Source of the DNA: Arcanobacterium phocae
Lineage (GTDB): Bacteria; Actinomycetota; Actinomycetes; Actinomycetales; Actinomycetaceae
Assembly (NCBI RefSeq): GCF_900105865.1
Contig: NZ_LT629804.1
Location: 1,302,001-1,366,000 of the forward strand
Direction of reading: 5' to 3'
Length of the DNA: 64,000 nt
The notes beneath the pieces were generated by a model. That model did no database searches and was not told where the DNA came from. It saw nothing but the letters and a program-made list of their open reading frames with translations. The translations under genes were made by a program, and so were the position numbers. This document shows, piece after piece, positions 7,560 to 15,890 of the stretch (its first letter is position 1; the number at the start of each line of letters is the position of its first letter).

Positions 7560-8474
7560 ATTATTTTCTTGGGCCGGTGTTGCCGTTCCAAAATTCTTGT
7601 TCAACCTCAGCCGGTGTACGGTAGCCCAAGCTCTGGTCAAGCCGTGACTCGTTCCACCACGAAACCCATTCAAACGCCCGCGATTTCTACATCAACCACG
7701 TCCCATCCATGACCGCCTATGAATCAGCTCATTCTTGAAATGAACCGTTGACGTTCTCAGCCAAAGCATTGTCATAGGAATCGCCAACCGTCCCTGTCGA
7801 GGTAAGTAATCCCATGCTCGGCAAGACGCTCATTGTAAACAATGGACACATATTGTGAGCCGCGGGTTGCAATGGTGAATCAGCCCAGTTGTTTTCTTCG
7901 CACATACGATCGCCTGATTGAGCGCCTGCAACAGCAACGCTTTACGTTCGCATTGAACCGACCAGCGCCCACCCGATAAATCCGTCCGGAGTGAACACAT
8001 CGGTTATAAGAGCGGTGTAGAGAATACCCCTTACGGGTACGGACATAGGAAATGTCACCCCACCCACAATTGATTCGGTCCGAGGGCTCGACATTCACGT
8101 TTCACCAAGTCTAGGCGAGTATCTAGCCCTTGAGGTTTGCGAGTTGTCACAGGCAAGCGGCCCTTACCTTTACCACTAACTCCCTCCAAGGCGCATCAAA
8201 CGAGCGGTTTGCTCACGACCAATATCTTTTCTCCTCACGGCGCAACGCGTGCCACATCTTAACCAGTCCCGTAGACATTGTAGTTACTTTCATGAACCTC
8301 AACGATATGCTCTATCAGAGCAGCATCACGCAGGCTACGAGCACTCACACCACGGGATTTTGATTGACGATAGCCACGAGAAGTGATGAAACCACCAACA
8401 CGGTGAGTGTTTAACGTCTTGCAGATGAACTCGACAGAGAAACGATTTCGATACTCATCAATGAACCGAATCAT
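7560..8474 (-). pseudogene. IS3-family transposase OrfB (DDE integrase), multiply frameshifted
   Basis: Fragments in different frames together spell an IS3 OrfB. The N-terminus (8474-8259: MIRFIDEYRNRFSVEFICK, then TLNTHRVGGFITSRGYRQSK) is the HTH_21-like region. A middle piece (about 8098-7880) contains GWGDISYVRTRKG, the region around the first catalytic Asp. A final piece near 7673-7560 keeps the conserved SLGYRTPAE-like end in shifted frames. At least two frameshifts separate the pieces, so no active transposase can be made. Confidence 0.8.
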
Positions 8475-8558
8475 TTCCGACGTTTCGGGTCGAGTTCCGA
8501 CGCGAAAAAAGCCGACGCTGCTTATCTGAACTCATTAGTATCGCGAAGCTCCTGATTT

Positions 8559-8789
8559 TCACGGCGTAGCCTCGCATTTTCGACTTCCAAGTCCTGTGGG
8601 CAAGCGTTCAAGAACGCGTCCTTCACGACGAGCTACCTGAGTCCATTGCCGAGCAGTGTGCCAAGAAACACCTAGTTTCGGTGCCACAATCTTGCACGCT
8701 TCTTGCAAGGAAACATTCTCCGCCACAATACGGTCTTCTACCAAGCGGACGACGCGATCCTTCGCATCCTGATCAAATTTCTTTGGCAT
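8559..8789 (-). pseudogene. IS3-family transposase OrfA, truncated by frameshift
   Basis: Seventy-six codons begin MPKKFDQDAKDRVVRLVEDR and contain the transposase helix-turn-helix VAPKLGVSWHTARQWT. After about residue 65 the frame shifts: the adjacent frame continues DLEVENARLRRENQEL, then FR, an in-frame TAA, AASAFFASELDPKRRK and a TGA just before orfB. The normal protein would be about 100 residues, so orfA is disrupted by one frameshift and one nonsense codon. Confidence 0.8.
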
Positions 8790-8816
8790 AGTCCAGATTA
8801 TCCCATCTACTCAAAC

Positions 8817-8839
8817 GGAACAAAACCCGGGGCACTTCA
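8817..8839. repeat. Terminal inverted repeat of the IS3-family element (orfA-side end)
   Basis: Exact reverse complement of 7516-7538 over 23 bp, ending CCGGGGCACTTCA; it lies 28 bp upstream of the orfA start. Confidence 0.9.
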
Positions 8840-8913
8840 CTAGTTAGTGTTAATTGTATCTGGGCATTTAAGGTATGCGAGTGTTATTTTCCTTCGGGGC
8901 AGGGGAAGTTTCG

Positions 8914-9210
8914 CTAGTGTTGAGTAAGCTGAATATATCTTTCGTTTATGGCAGCGCGACAGGGTTTAACGATGACGAGTTTGTGGGCGCGTGACATGTG
9001 TTCCATGGCAGAATAGTGCGTTAGCAGTAGGTTGCAATCGCCTTCTTCGCATCGGTCGACACCCAGCTCGACTCGAATAAATCTGATACCAAGTAGTTAA
9101 CTCCACTGCATGATGTAAGTGGGCGTTCCAAGCTCGTCAGCGGCGTGATACTGAAATTGTAGACAGGCATACCTGCTTCGTCGGCCAAGGGAGGCGGTAT
9201 CCTATGGGGG
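8914..9210 (-). pseudogene. Relic of an unrecognised protein gene, in-frame stop
   Basis: One minus-strand frame reads like protein over about 95 codons with a single TAA inside (9097-9099). Segments are YACLQFQYHAADELGTPTY, then IMQWS, the stop, LLGIRFIRVELGVDRCEEGD, CNLLLTHYSAMEHMSRAHK and LVIVKPCRAAI, ending at a TAG at 8914-8916. The composition is that of a real folded protein, not a shadow frame. No start codon is visible upstream. I do not recognise the family. It lies between the dead IS and the 9.4-kb cluster. Confidence 0.5.
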
Positions 9211-9358
9211 TCTTTAAGTTTTTCCTGAACGTTGATATTGAGTGAACTCTACCGTATGAGAATTTTGGAATTACGTTACTTTGCTTTAAGAGTTAGGGTT
9301 GCGTCCATTAAAAGTTGACTATATTGTGACTATATAAATCATGAAAGTTGGAAGAAAA
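9211..9358. other. AT-rich promoter region of the 9.4-12.7 kb cluster
   Basis: A direct repeat GACTATAT (9317-9324 and 9328-9335) lies just upstream of the first gene, next to TTGACT at 9315-9320, and may mark a promoter or regulator site. No gene is seen here. Confidence 0.4.
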
Positions 9359-9904
9359 ATGAAATAAGAACCTATATTCAGGATCGCGTTCGACTCGCCA
9401 GAGCGGATTCGTGCGAGAGATGTCCAAATGGCCGCTGTTGCTTTCTTGGAAACTCGAACTGTGTTTATTGCGGGCGCGCTTGAAACTTCGGATCGCGCGG
9501 TAATGGTTACCTATGATTTACCGTCAGAAGGTCGCTGGACCATGATTAAGACGGAAACGAATCTGTCAGACCAAGTCTGGAAGTCGTGGATTATGAGTGT
9601 GGATCAAGATGGCCGGTTTATTGATGAGCCGAGCCGCCCCAATCGGTCGATGCAGTTTTCTCAGGTTGCGATGAGTCATGATAGTAAGAGACTGGGTTTC
9701 TTTGATGGTGAGGTTCGCCCAGGTGAATCGATCCTGAAACAATTCACCATTGAAAGTCCATCACGACGTTTCTATATGTCTCATGGAAAACGTGCTAATC
9801 CAAATGCGTTGCCGAGTGAAGCGGAAATTTTGAACGAAATTGAATATGGATACGATCTGGACCCTGCTTATGAAATCTTCGTACCTGTCGAAATTCGATT
9901 CTGA
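9359..9904 (+). CDS. Unknown protein, first gene of an accessory cluster; early in-frame stop
   Basis: An ATG at 9359 with GGAAG upstream is followed by AAA and then TAA (9365-9367), after which the same frame stays open and protein-like (EPIFRIAFDSPERIRARDVQ) into the 158-codon ORF that starts at ATG 9428. The likely intact protein is about 180 residues with a nonsense codon at position 3; as it stands, translation could only begin at 9428 or an unusual codon. The sequence is soluble-looking, with FDGEVRPGESILKQF and a YGYDLDPAYEIFVPVE end. I recognise no family. It overlaps the next gene by about 59 bp, so the two were probably translated together. Confidence 0.6.
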
Positions 9905-11150
9905 ATGCGGTAGCTCGCATCAATATCACTTTACACCACCTTCTGACCTTCTTGATAGTGAAGTGGGTCGTTTTTATAAGGATGTTGATTGGGAAAATGT
10001 ACATTCTCAAAGGGCTGTTGATCTGAGTAAGGATGATGTTGAATGTGTGATAATAGGGGGTGGTTTGTCTGCGATCACTCTTGCGGCGTATATGTTCCAC
10101 AGCAACATCCAATTTTTGCTGGTTGATCCGCATGCGACATTAGCCGAAAGGTTTCGTAAGCAGGTTGAATCGACGTCACAGCGTGTGATACGTTCGCCTT
10201 ATGAGCACTACGTTGGATGTCAGAAAGTCTACGATTATTCCCTCCTGGACTTCGCGAAATTGCATTATTCAAGACTCTCAAAACGTGAAAAGGAGCAGGT
10301 TCTATTGGCGACAGCAGGGCATAGAAGTGTGGTTCCTGTTGACTTGTTTCTTGCGCACGTTCTAATGCAAATTAAGACACATAAGCTTAACGAGTGTCAT
10401 GTGAGAGATCGAGTGGTTAACTACCGACGAAATGAAGAGGGTTTCGACGTGGAGCTCGAGTCGGGGAAAGTGTTGAGTTGCTCTTATGTTGTTAATGCTG
10501 TAGGAGAAGAGATCAGAAGAATTCAATGTCAAGACCCTCGGATTGTTGAATGGGACTCTGGCAGGATAGCAGGAATTTCTTCTCGAAACGTGCTGGTAGT
10601 CGGAGCGGGCCAGACTGCCGCGACTGTCACCGAAGCTTTGGTGGGCAATGGTTGCGCAGTCGACATTGCGTTTCCAGATAGTCGATTTTTCTTTCGATGT
10701 GTGGACTCCACTCCTCATTTTTTCCGACCCGCGGGGAGGGTTGAGGCAATGAAAGACTGGAATAATATCTTATTCCCACCCAGTGCAATGGTGGAATATG
10801 AGGAGCGCTTTGCGAATTATGAGCGGTCAGGGTTGATTAATCTTATTCCAAACGCCTTTTTGAGTGTTAATGATCAACTTCATCCGCATATTTCTGTGGA
10901 TGGAGAAAGTCTGGATTTAAGTAAATATGATTTCATTGTTCCTTGTCTTGGGCTTCAAATGAATGAGGATGTGCCGCTTGGGGCACTGCGAGGTATAGAT
11001 TCATCCATCGGTGAGCGAGAATATGTCATTGGTGCAAATGCAAAAGGCGCTATTGGTCCGGTTGCGAGAAACATTGACGGTCATCGTGTTATTGCGGAGC
11101 GTATCACTCGATCAATTTTAAGCTGGAAATGTGGCTTGGGTTATGAATAA
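9846..11150 (+). CDS. FAD/NAD(P)-binding oxidoreductase (flavin monooxygenase-like)
   Basis: About 434 residues with two dinucleotide-binding folds. The first is CVIIGGGLSAITLAAYMF, about residue 60, followed by an Asp-ending strand (LLVD), as for FAD. The second is VLVVGAGQTAATVTEALV, about residue 242, as for NAD(P)H. This pair is typical of flavin-dependent monooxygenases and lysine/ornithine N-hydroxylase-like enzymes. A C-terminal DFIVPCLGLQMN and a conserved Gly/Ala block follow. The start is uncertain: TTG 9840, ATG 9846 and ATG 9870 share the frame. The stop overlaps the next gene's ATG. Cluster context (unknown proteins, exporter) suggests a step in making or modifying a small molecule; this is inference. 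Confidence 0.75.
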   Translation: MDTIWTLLMKSSYLSKFDSECGSSHQYHFTPPSDLLDSEVGRFYKDVDWENVHSQRAVDLSKDDVECVIIGGGLSAITLAAYMFHSNIQFLLVDPHATLAERFRKQVESTSQRVIRSPYEHYVGCQKVYDYSLLDFAKLHYSRLSKREKEQVLLATAGHRSVVPVDLFLAHVLMQIKTHKLNECHVRDRVVNYRRNEEGFDVELESGKVLSCSYVVNAVGEEIRRIQCQDPRIVEWDSGRIAGISSRNVLVVGAGQTAATVTEALVGNGCAVDIAFPDSRFFFRCVDSTPHFFRPAGRVEAMKDWNNILFPPSAMVEYEERFANYERSGLINLIPNAFLSVNDQLHPHISVDGESLDLSKYDFIVPCLGLQMNEDVPLGALRGIDSSIGEREYVIGANAKGAIGPVARNIDGHRVIAERITRSILSWKCGLGYE

Positions 11151-11544
11151 AGATTTGCGGTACGAGAACCTTGTTAAAGATCTTTGGACTCCGCTTAATT
11201 TGCCTTTCGAAGAGCGAGTACTTTTAAGTACTAGCCGTTTTAAAATCGCCTTGGCACTCAAACACGGGGAAGGGTGTCGAGAAGATGCAATTTCCCACCT
11301 TGGTGTCCACCTTTTGGTGGCGGAAATTGATGAGCATGACTCCAGGAAAATAAATCTCAACGAGCTTATTGAATTTGAACAACATATTTATGGCGAAACG
11401 CTACGGAAGCTAAAGAACTGGCCGCCACGAGGGCGGTACCATTATGATATCTATAGGTTGGTTTGTGAAGAACTTTCCGTTTCTATGCCTGTTTCATGCG
11501 GTCTTTGCTTGCGTGCCGCTGCTCTAATGATGCCTTTGAGGTGA
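11143..11544 (+). CDS. Unknown 133-residue protein in oxidoreductase/exporter cluster
   Basis: The chosen ATG at 11143 overlaps the preceding stop by 8 bp, a sign of coupled translation; a GTG further upstream only lengthens the frame into the neighbour. The protein is soluble and probably helical, with charged stretches (EERVLLSTSRFKIALALKHG) and a Cys-containing end (SVSMPVSCGLCLRAAALM). I do not recognise a family. Its stop TGA is interleaved with possible starts of the exporter gene, so the four genes from 9359 to 12749 act as one operon. Confidence 0.65.
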   Translation: MNKDLRYENLVKDLWTPLNLPFEERVLLSTSRFKIALALKHGEGCREDAISHLGVHLLVAEIDEHDSRKINLNELIEFEQHIYGETLRKLKNWPPRGRYHYDIYRLVCEELSVSMPVSCGLCLRAAALMMPLR

Positions 11545-11549
11545 AAGTA

Positions 11550-12749
11550 TTGAATCCGGAGAACGTGCTTTATCGTAAGTTATACACTACGATGCTCATT
11601 AATTTGATCGGCGATGCTATTGCCCAGCTCGCGCTTCCGTTAGCTTTTCTTTACGCTACTGGTTCGATCGTATTGGCATCAACTCTTGCTACTGCTACTT
11701 TAACGACACAGTTATTCCTCACTTTACCGCTGGCAGCGATCGCTGATCGGTTACCGCGCAGGAAGATTGTTTTTGCAGGCTATCTCGTTGAAGGTGCGTG
11801 TTTGACAGCGCTGGGATGGCTATTGTTGGGCGGTGTTGTGAATCTTGCGATCATAGTGCTTATAGGTGTTATTCGTGGCGCGGTAAGTGAATTAGGCTCA
11901 GCTGCAAGTGCGGGCTATGTTCCTCAGGTTTTGGGACGCGAGTCCATGCTGAAATTTAACTCTCGAGTCGAGACGATAGAGGGAGTTGCCGCAATCGGCG
12001 GACCATCGATTTCAGGTGGTTTGGTAGGGATTCTTGGCGGAGCATATGCGATGTTTGTGCCTGCCATATTGTCATTCCTCAATGGTGCTATTTATTCGCG
12101 GCTTCCAGATAAACCAACGCTGCGTAAAGATGGGAACGAAAAGAAATTCTCGCTTCGTGTTATCGCTCATGATGTGTGTGAAGGTATTGGCTATGTGGTC
12201 AAGAGTCGTACACTTGCCGCAATGATGGCGGTACAGTTCGCATTGGGAGCAACAACTGCGGGCTATGCGTATGGTGTTGTGGTTCATCTCGATGTCAATT
12301 TGGATCTCACCCCGTGGCAGGTTGGTTTCACGATGGCTGCTTCTGGTGTCGGGGGAATTATTGCTTCTCTAGTTCTCGAGCGTTTTGTTCCGTTGAAGAA
12401 TTATCGTTCTGTTCTTCTGCTTTCTCTCATGGGTGTCGGGGTTATTCTTGGCACGTACTGGCTTGTTAACTCGGTAGCGTTAGCGTCGGCCGGTTTATTT
12501 TTCCTAGATTTCTGCTGGGTTGGCTTGTTTATTTATTCGGGTACATTGAGTCAGTATGTGACCGATGACGAGCATCTTTCGCGTGTGGATTCCATCGGTG
12601 GCCTGGTCTTTTTAGGTGCCTCATCTATTTCTGCTCTGCTCGCGGGTTTACTGATCGTCGATGGCCATGTTGCGACGTATCTTGTTGTTTTGTCCCTGAC
12701 TGTTATTCCGGCGCTCGTGTCTTTAGTGTTCGTCAAACATGACCAGTAA
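11550..12749 (+). CDS. MFS exporter (MFS_3/EntS-like)
   Basis: About 399 residues, twelve hydrophobic segments, with DRLPRRKIVFAGYLVEG between helices 2 and 3 and the SGTLSQYVTDDEHLSRVDSIG block between late helices, both typical of MFS exporters related to EntS and macrolide efflux proteins. The start is uncertain: the frame is open from 11496, GTG 11541 overlaps the previous stop, and TTG 11550 has a near-perfect GAGGTG seven bases upstream, which I favour. As last gene of the cluster it probably exports the product, or protects against it. Confidence 0.82.
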   Translation: MNPENVLYRKLYTTMLINLIGDAIAQLALPLAFLYATGSIVLASTLATATLTTQLFLTLPLAAIADRLPRRKIVFAGYLVEGACLTALGWLLLGGVVNLAIIVLIGVIRGAVSELGSAASAGYVPQVLGRESMLKFNSRVETIEGVAAIGGPSISGGLVGILGGAYAMFVPAILSFLNGAIYSRLPDKPTLRKDGNEKKFSLRVIAHDVCEGIGYVVKSRTLAAMMAVQFALGATTAGYAYGVVVHLDVNLDLTPWQVGFTMAASGVGGIIASLVLERFVPLKNYRSVLLLSLMGVGVILGTYWLVNSVALASAGLFFLDFCWVGLFIYSGTLSQYVTDDEHLSRVDSIGGLVFLGASSISALLAGLLIVDGHVATYLVVLSLTVIPALVSLVFVKHDQ

Positions 12750-12934
12750 CTGATTCAGATTCGTTAGGGGATGGACAGGGCATCTGTTTAAAACAGCCAG
12801 CTTTGTAGCACATAGGGTGTTCTCTAGTGCTTGCGTTGTCTACAGGCTCTTAGAATCGTGTAAGCATTATTGTTTTATGTGACGACGACGGAGATACAAC
12901 TAGCATTCGCCACCGGCCGGAAAATAGGCATCGT
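12750..12934. other. Intergenic region after the exporter; carries a 16-bp repeat
   Basis: No gene is seen. GCATTCGCCACCGGCC at 12903-12918 recurs exactly at 18062-18077, next to a second PadR-type module. Confidence 0.5.
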
Positions 12935-13135
12935 TCACAAAAATTTCTTCGGTGACCCAAATTGTCTGTAGTAGCGTATTGCTAACCTAAAACATGTCCA
13001 TCGAGGCGTATACTCCGAAGGCTTCTCGATATCGATCAAGTAGGCTCGGTGCTCGACCACCGCATCAATAAGGGGATCGTAATGGCCAGGGCATAGGTGA
13101 GTACGGCGGCCCCCATTGTTCCCTCGGATGACACG
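12935..13135 (-). pseudogene. Relic of an unrecognised gene (about 66 codons, no start)
   Basis: A minus-strand frame without a start codon reads GGRRTHLCPGHYDPLIDAVV, then EHRAYLIDIEKPSEYTPRWT and CFRLAIRYYRQFGSPKKFL, ending at TGA (12935-12937). The composition is protein-like. RWT-x-F followed by an Ala/Tyr-rich stretch recurs in a minus-strand frame near 18000-18080 (SRWTYFGLFAPAWAYYRGR), where the DNA also matches. The two may be remains of related genes. Family unknown. Confidence 0.4.
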
Positions 13136-13371
13136 ACATAAACGTCAACCGTGCTGGTGAGATAGTTATGTTATCTATTTTATACCGGGACAATGATGAG
13201 AGGAGCTGGAGTTATTCTGTGAATGAAATTTAGTAATTCTCGGAAAATAGTAATGCAGTCGAGCTCATATCTGCTAAGATGGATGCGTGCATCACGGCAT
13301 ATCGTTTCAAATGCGCACTTTACCCATATTCGATTAGTGTTAGCTCTTCCGAAGAAGGAAGTGAGACTAAA

Positions 13372-13704
13372 ATGAAGCGATCTATATCTACAGGCTTGGC
13401 CACGATCGTAATGGTGATGGGAGCCGCATTGACTGCATCTGCACTTAGCTACGCCGGATCGAAATATGGTCAGTACACCTACACCTCCGGATCATTTATC
13501 TCGATCAGGGACAACGCTGGAGATCGAAAGTTTCCCGCTGTTAACTACAAGTATGACGGAGGAACGAAGCAGGACGGTTTAGCAAATAAAAGTGGTTACG
13601 GCACAACAGTAACTAAGTATGCTCCTAGTAAAATTACTGCTATTCAGCCATGCCTGTCTCGCTCTGCGCCTTTTCCGATGGGCTGTGGCGACTGGATTTA
13701 CTAG
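13372..13704 (+). CDS. Small secreted peptide with Cys pair, candidate bacteriocin or toxin
   Basis: A 110-residue protein with a clear Sec signal peptide (MKRSISTGLATIVMVMGAAL, cleavage probably near TASA-LS, residue 25). The mature part is rich in Tyr, Gly, Lys and Ser and ends with a two-cysteine tail, ITAIQPCLSRSAPFPMGCGDWIY split by eleven residues between the Cys. The start at 13372 has AAGGAAGTGAG upstream; the frame continues back to 13279 but the signal peptide fixes the start. Directly downstream are a multi-TM permease and an ABC ATPase. That order is like lactococcin-972-type bacteriocin loci, but I do not see that family's own sequence. Function is inferred from context. Confidence 0.7.
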   Translation: MKRSISTGLATIVMVMGAALTASALSYAGSKYGQYTYTSGSFISIRDNAGDRKFPAVNYKYDGGTKQDGLANKSGYGTTVTKYAPSKITAIQPCLSRSAPFPMGCGDWIY

Positions 13705-13718
13705 TAATCGGAGTGTGA

Positions 13719-15252
13719 ATGTCGTATCAACACCTTATTCAGCGGTTCAATGCAGGGCTCACGGCATTCTTCGTCGTCATGTGTATTTTCGCCCTAGTGG
13801 CGATTCCTGCTGAGCTTTGCTTATCGAGTGGATAATACTTTTATTGATTCTCGTCTTGTAGGGGTGTTGGAGCTTGAACCTCTGAGTGATGATGCTGAAT
13901 TGCCTGCTGGGCTAACGCAATGGCTCGAGCCGGGTCATATCGCGGTGTCTCGGGCTGCGGAGCAGTATTCGGATATTTTGGAGAGCCAGTTTGGACCAAT
14001 TCAGAGTGTCATTGACGACGCGGTGATTCTGGACGGTGAAGTTGTCGTCTATTATCGGCCGAGCAATGGAAAAGCTTTTATCGATTTAGCCAGGGACGAA
14101 GATGGAGTGTACTTCTCCTCAGGCTTCGCCAAAAACGCTCATGAAGGTGCACTCTTTGGGGATGTGAACTACGAGCAATGGTCACAGTACCTGTTACCGG
14201 TGACTTTTTTAGTTTTTGCCGTACATCTTGTGTTGTTCACAGTTTTATTGGTGATTTTGGGGCTACATGCAACCCTTGCGGTGCTGTGTAGCCTCATGAC
14301 GAATCTCGTGGTGAAAAGACGAAGTATAGATCTGCGAACCAGTGTATTTTTTCGCTGGGTGATCAATCATCCCTATGAAGCTTCACGGACGGGTGCTTTC
14401 GCAGGAAGTTTCGTCGCTATTGGAGTGATTCTCGTGGCCCTGTTTGGAATTATTGCTGGAGCTCAAATTCCCCCGCCTAGACCTCCGGACGGATTCCAGA
14501 TTGTCAAGACATCACTGAATTGCTCTGGAGACTACGCAACCTGTTTAGATGACGCAGCATCGACTATTGCATCGCAGGATCCTGCACTAGCCGTTTACGT
14601 GGCGGCTTATGGTCAAGGTGTTGCAGAAATAAGTGCAGGGCAGGTGGATTCAACCACTCTCCACGACTACGTTCAACACACATTAATTCCTGGATATGGT
14701 ACGCAAGTCGATAAAATCTCTTTAGAATCTCGATGGGCGTGGATTTACACGATTTCTGAGCAAGATGAAGATCTGCTATCACAGATCCAAGGAATCGATT
14801 TCGATACCGCCATTATTCCTCTATCCATTGTTGATGGAGAGAGCGGCCGTGCGATCGCACAGATATATAGACAGCAAGCAACATGGTTAACACTTTTTAC
14901 CACGCTTGGTTTTGTTTACGCGATGACATCAGTATGGATGCAGTACGCGCGGGAAACGAGTACCCATGCAAAGGAGTTCGCATCCATCGCATCTTTGACT
15001 GGCAAATCTAACGTGATTGCACGAACTGTCACGATGCGTCACGCAACAGTAAATATTGTGACGGGAATAGCCTCACTTGGCATAGGAATCTTCCTCGCGA
15101 GCCAGTTCTTTTTCACATTTGGCGGATTCTTCCCATGGGGATTCATAGTTAGTATGGGAGTCATCTACCTACTTTTTATCCTTACCCAAACAATTCTCAT
15201 GTACGTCCTCATTAAGAAGGAAGCCACTAGCTGGCTACCAGGAAAGAGCTGA
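13719..15252 (+). CDS. Multi-TM ABC permease / bacteriocin-associated membrane protein, apparent frameshift near 13800-13825
   Basis: Two frames make up this gene. From ATG 13719 (GGAG upstream) 38 codons encode a first transmembrane helix (LTAFFVVMCIFALVAIP) and then stop at TAA 13833. The other frame, open from 13798, continues (LLSFAYRVDNTFIDSRLVG) as a 474-codon frame that has only a GTG at 13828 and no Shine-Dalgarno. Fused, they give about 510 residues: TM1, an extracytoplasmic domain of about 100 residues, TM2-TM4, a second extracytoplasmic domain with Cys-x-Cys spacing (NCSGDYATC), and three C-terminal TMs. This resembles seven-TM bacteriocin-associated and FtsX/MacB-like permeases. 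The ATPase starts 2 bp downstream. Confidence 0.7.
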
Positions 15253-15254
15253 AA

Positions 15255-15890
15255 ATGAGCATCCTACAATGTCACAACCTGTCATGTGGTTACACGACTC
15301 CCTTGTTTACCTCGTTCAACCTTGAGATCGACGCCGGTGAGACGGTAGCGATCATGGGTCGTTCGGGCGTCGGAAAAACCACCCTCTTGACGACAATCCT
15401 AGGCATGAACCGACCACTGGAAGGTAGCGTCCTCGTTGACGGAACGAATGTTCACCGACTCAAATTCGATCAACTGGCACGTCTCCGTTCCACAACAATT
15501 GGTACCGTCTTTCAAAACGGTGAACTTATGAGCGGCTACACCGCACTTGATAATGTTATGTTGCCGCGTCTGCTCTGGGACAAAAACGATCCAACCGCTC
15601 GCGACGAAGCGGCGTGGCTATTGCGAGAATTGGATGTCGAAGAAACCCGAATGGCAGAGCAGCTATCTGGAGGGGAACGCCAACGTACTGCGCTGGCACG
15701 CGCCCTCATCAATAATCCACAGCTGATACTGGCAGATGAACCCACTGGCGCACTCGACACTGAGTTACGCGAAGAAGCCATGGACTTGCTACTAAGCCAG
15801 ATATACCAACGCAAGTGTGGACTTATGCTCGTCACACATGATCCCACCGTCGCCGCAAAAGTGGATCGGACCGTTACCTTAGTCCGCTAG
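15255..15890 (+). CDS. ABC transporter ATP-binding protein (MacB/LolD type)
   Basis: 211 residues, complete nucleotide-binding domain: Walker A GRSGVGKTT, Q-loop VFQNGELMSGYTALDN, signature LSGGERQR, Walker B LILADEPTGALD and switch His in LVTHD. The DEPTGALD and short length place it with the MacB/LolD/FtsE-like ATPases that power mechanotransmission permeases. It follows the permease gene by 2 bp, so they form one complex, probably for export of, or immunity to, the secreted peptide encoded at 13372. Confidence 0.92.
   Translation: MSILQCHNLSCGYTTPLFTSFNLEIDAGETVAIMGRSGVGKTTLLTTILGMNRPLEGSVLVDGTNVHRLKFDQLARLRSTTIGTVFQNGELMSGYTALDNVMLPRLLWDKNDPTARDEAAWLLRELDVEETRMAEQLSGGERQRTALARALINNPQLILADEPTGALDTELREEAMDLLLSQIYQRKCGLMLVTHDPTVAAKVDRTVTLVR

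Larger units (their letters stand above)
7516..8839 (-). mobile_element. Degraded IS3-family insertion sequence
   Basis: The ends are a perfect 23-bp inverted repeat beginning TGAAGTGCCCCGGG (7516-7538 and 8817-8839), with the TG...CA ends usual for IS3. Inside, on the minus strand, lie orfA and orfB of an IS3-type transposase broken by several frameshifts and stops. The element is 1,324 bp, normal for the family. Flanks (TTTT on the left, CTAG on the right) show no target duplication, so it may be old or one side may have been rearranged. Confidence 0.88.

Noticed and set aside
7512..8843. Target-site duplication around the IS3-family element
   Set aside because: The flanking bases TTTT and CTAG differ, so none can be claimed.
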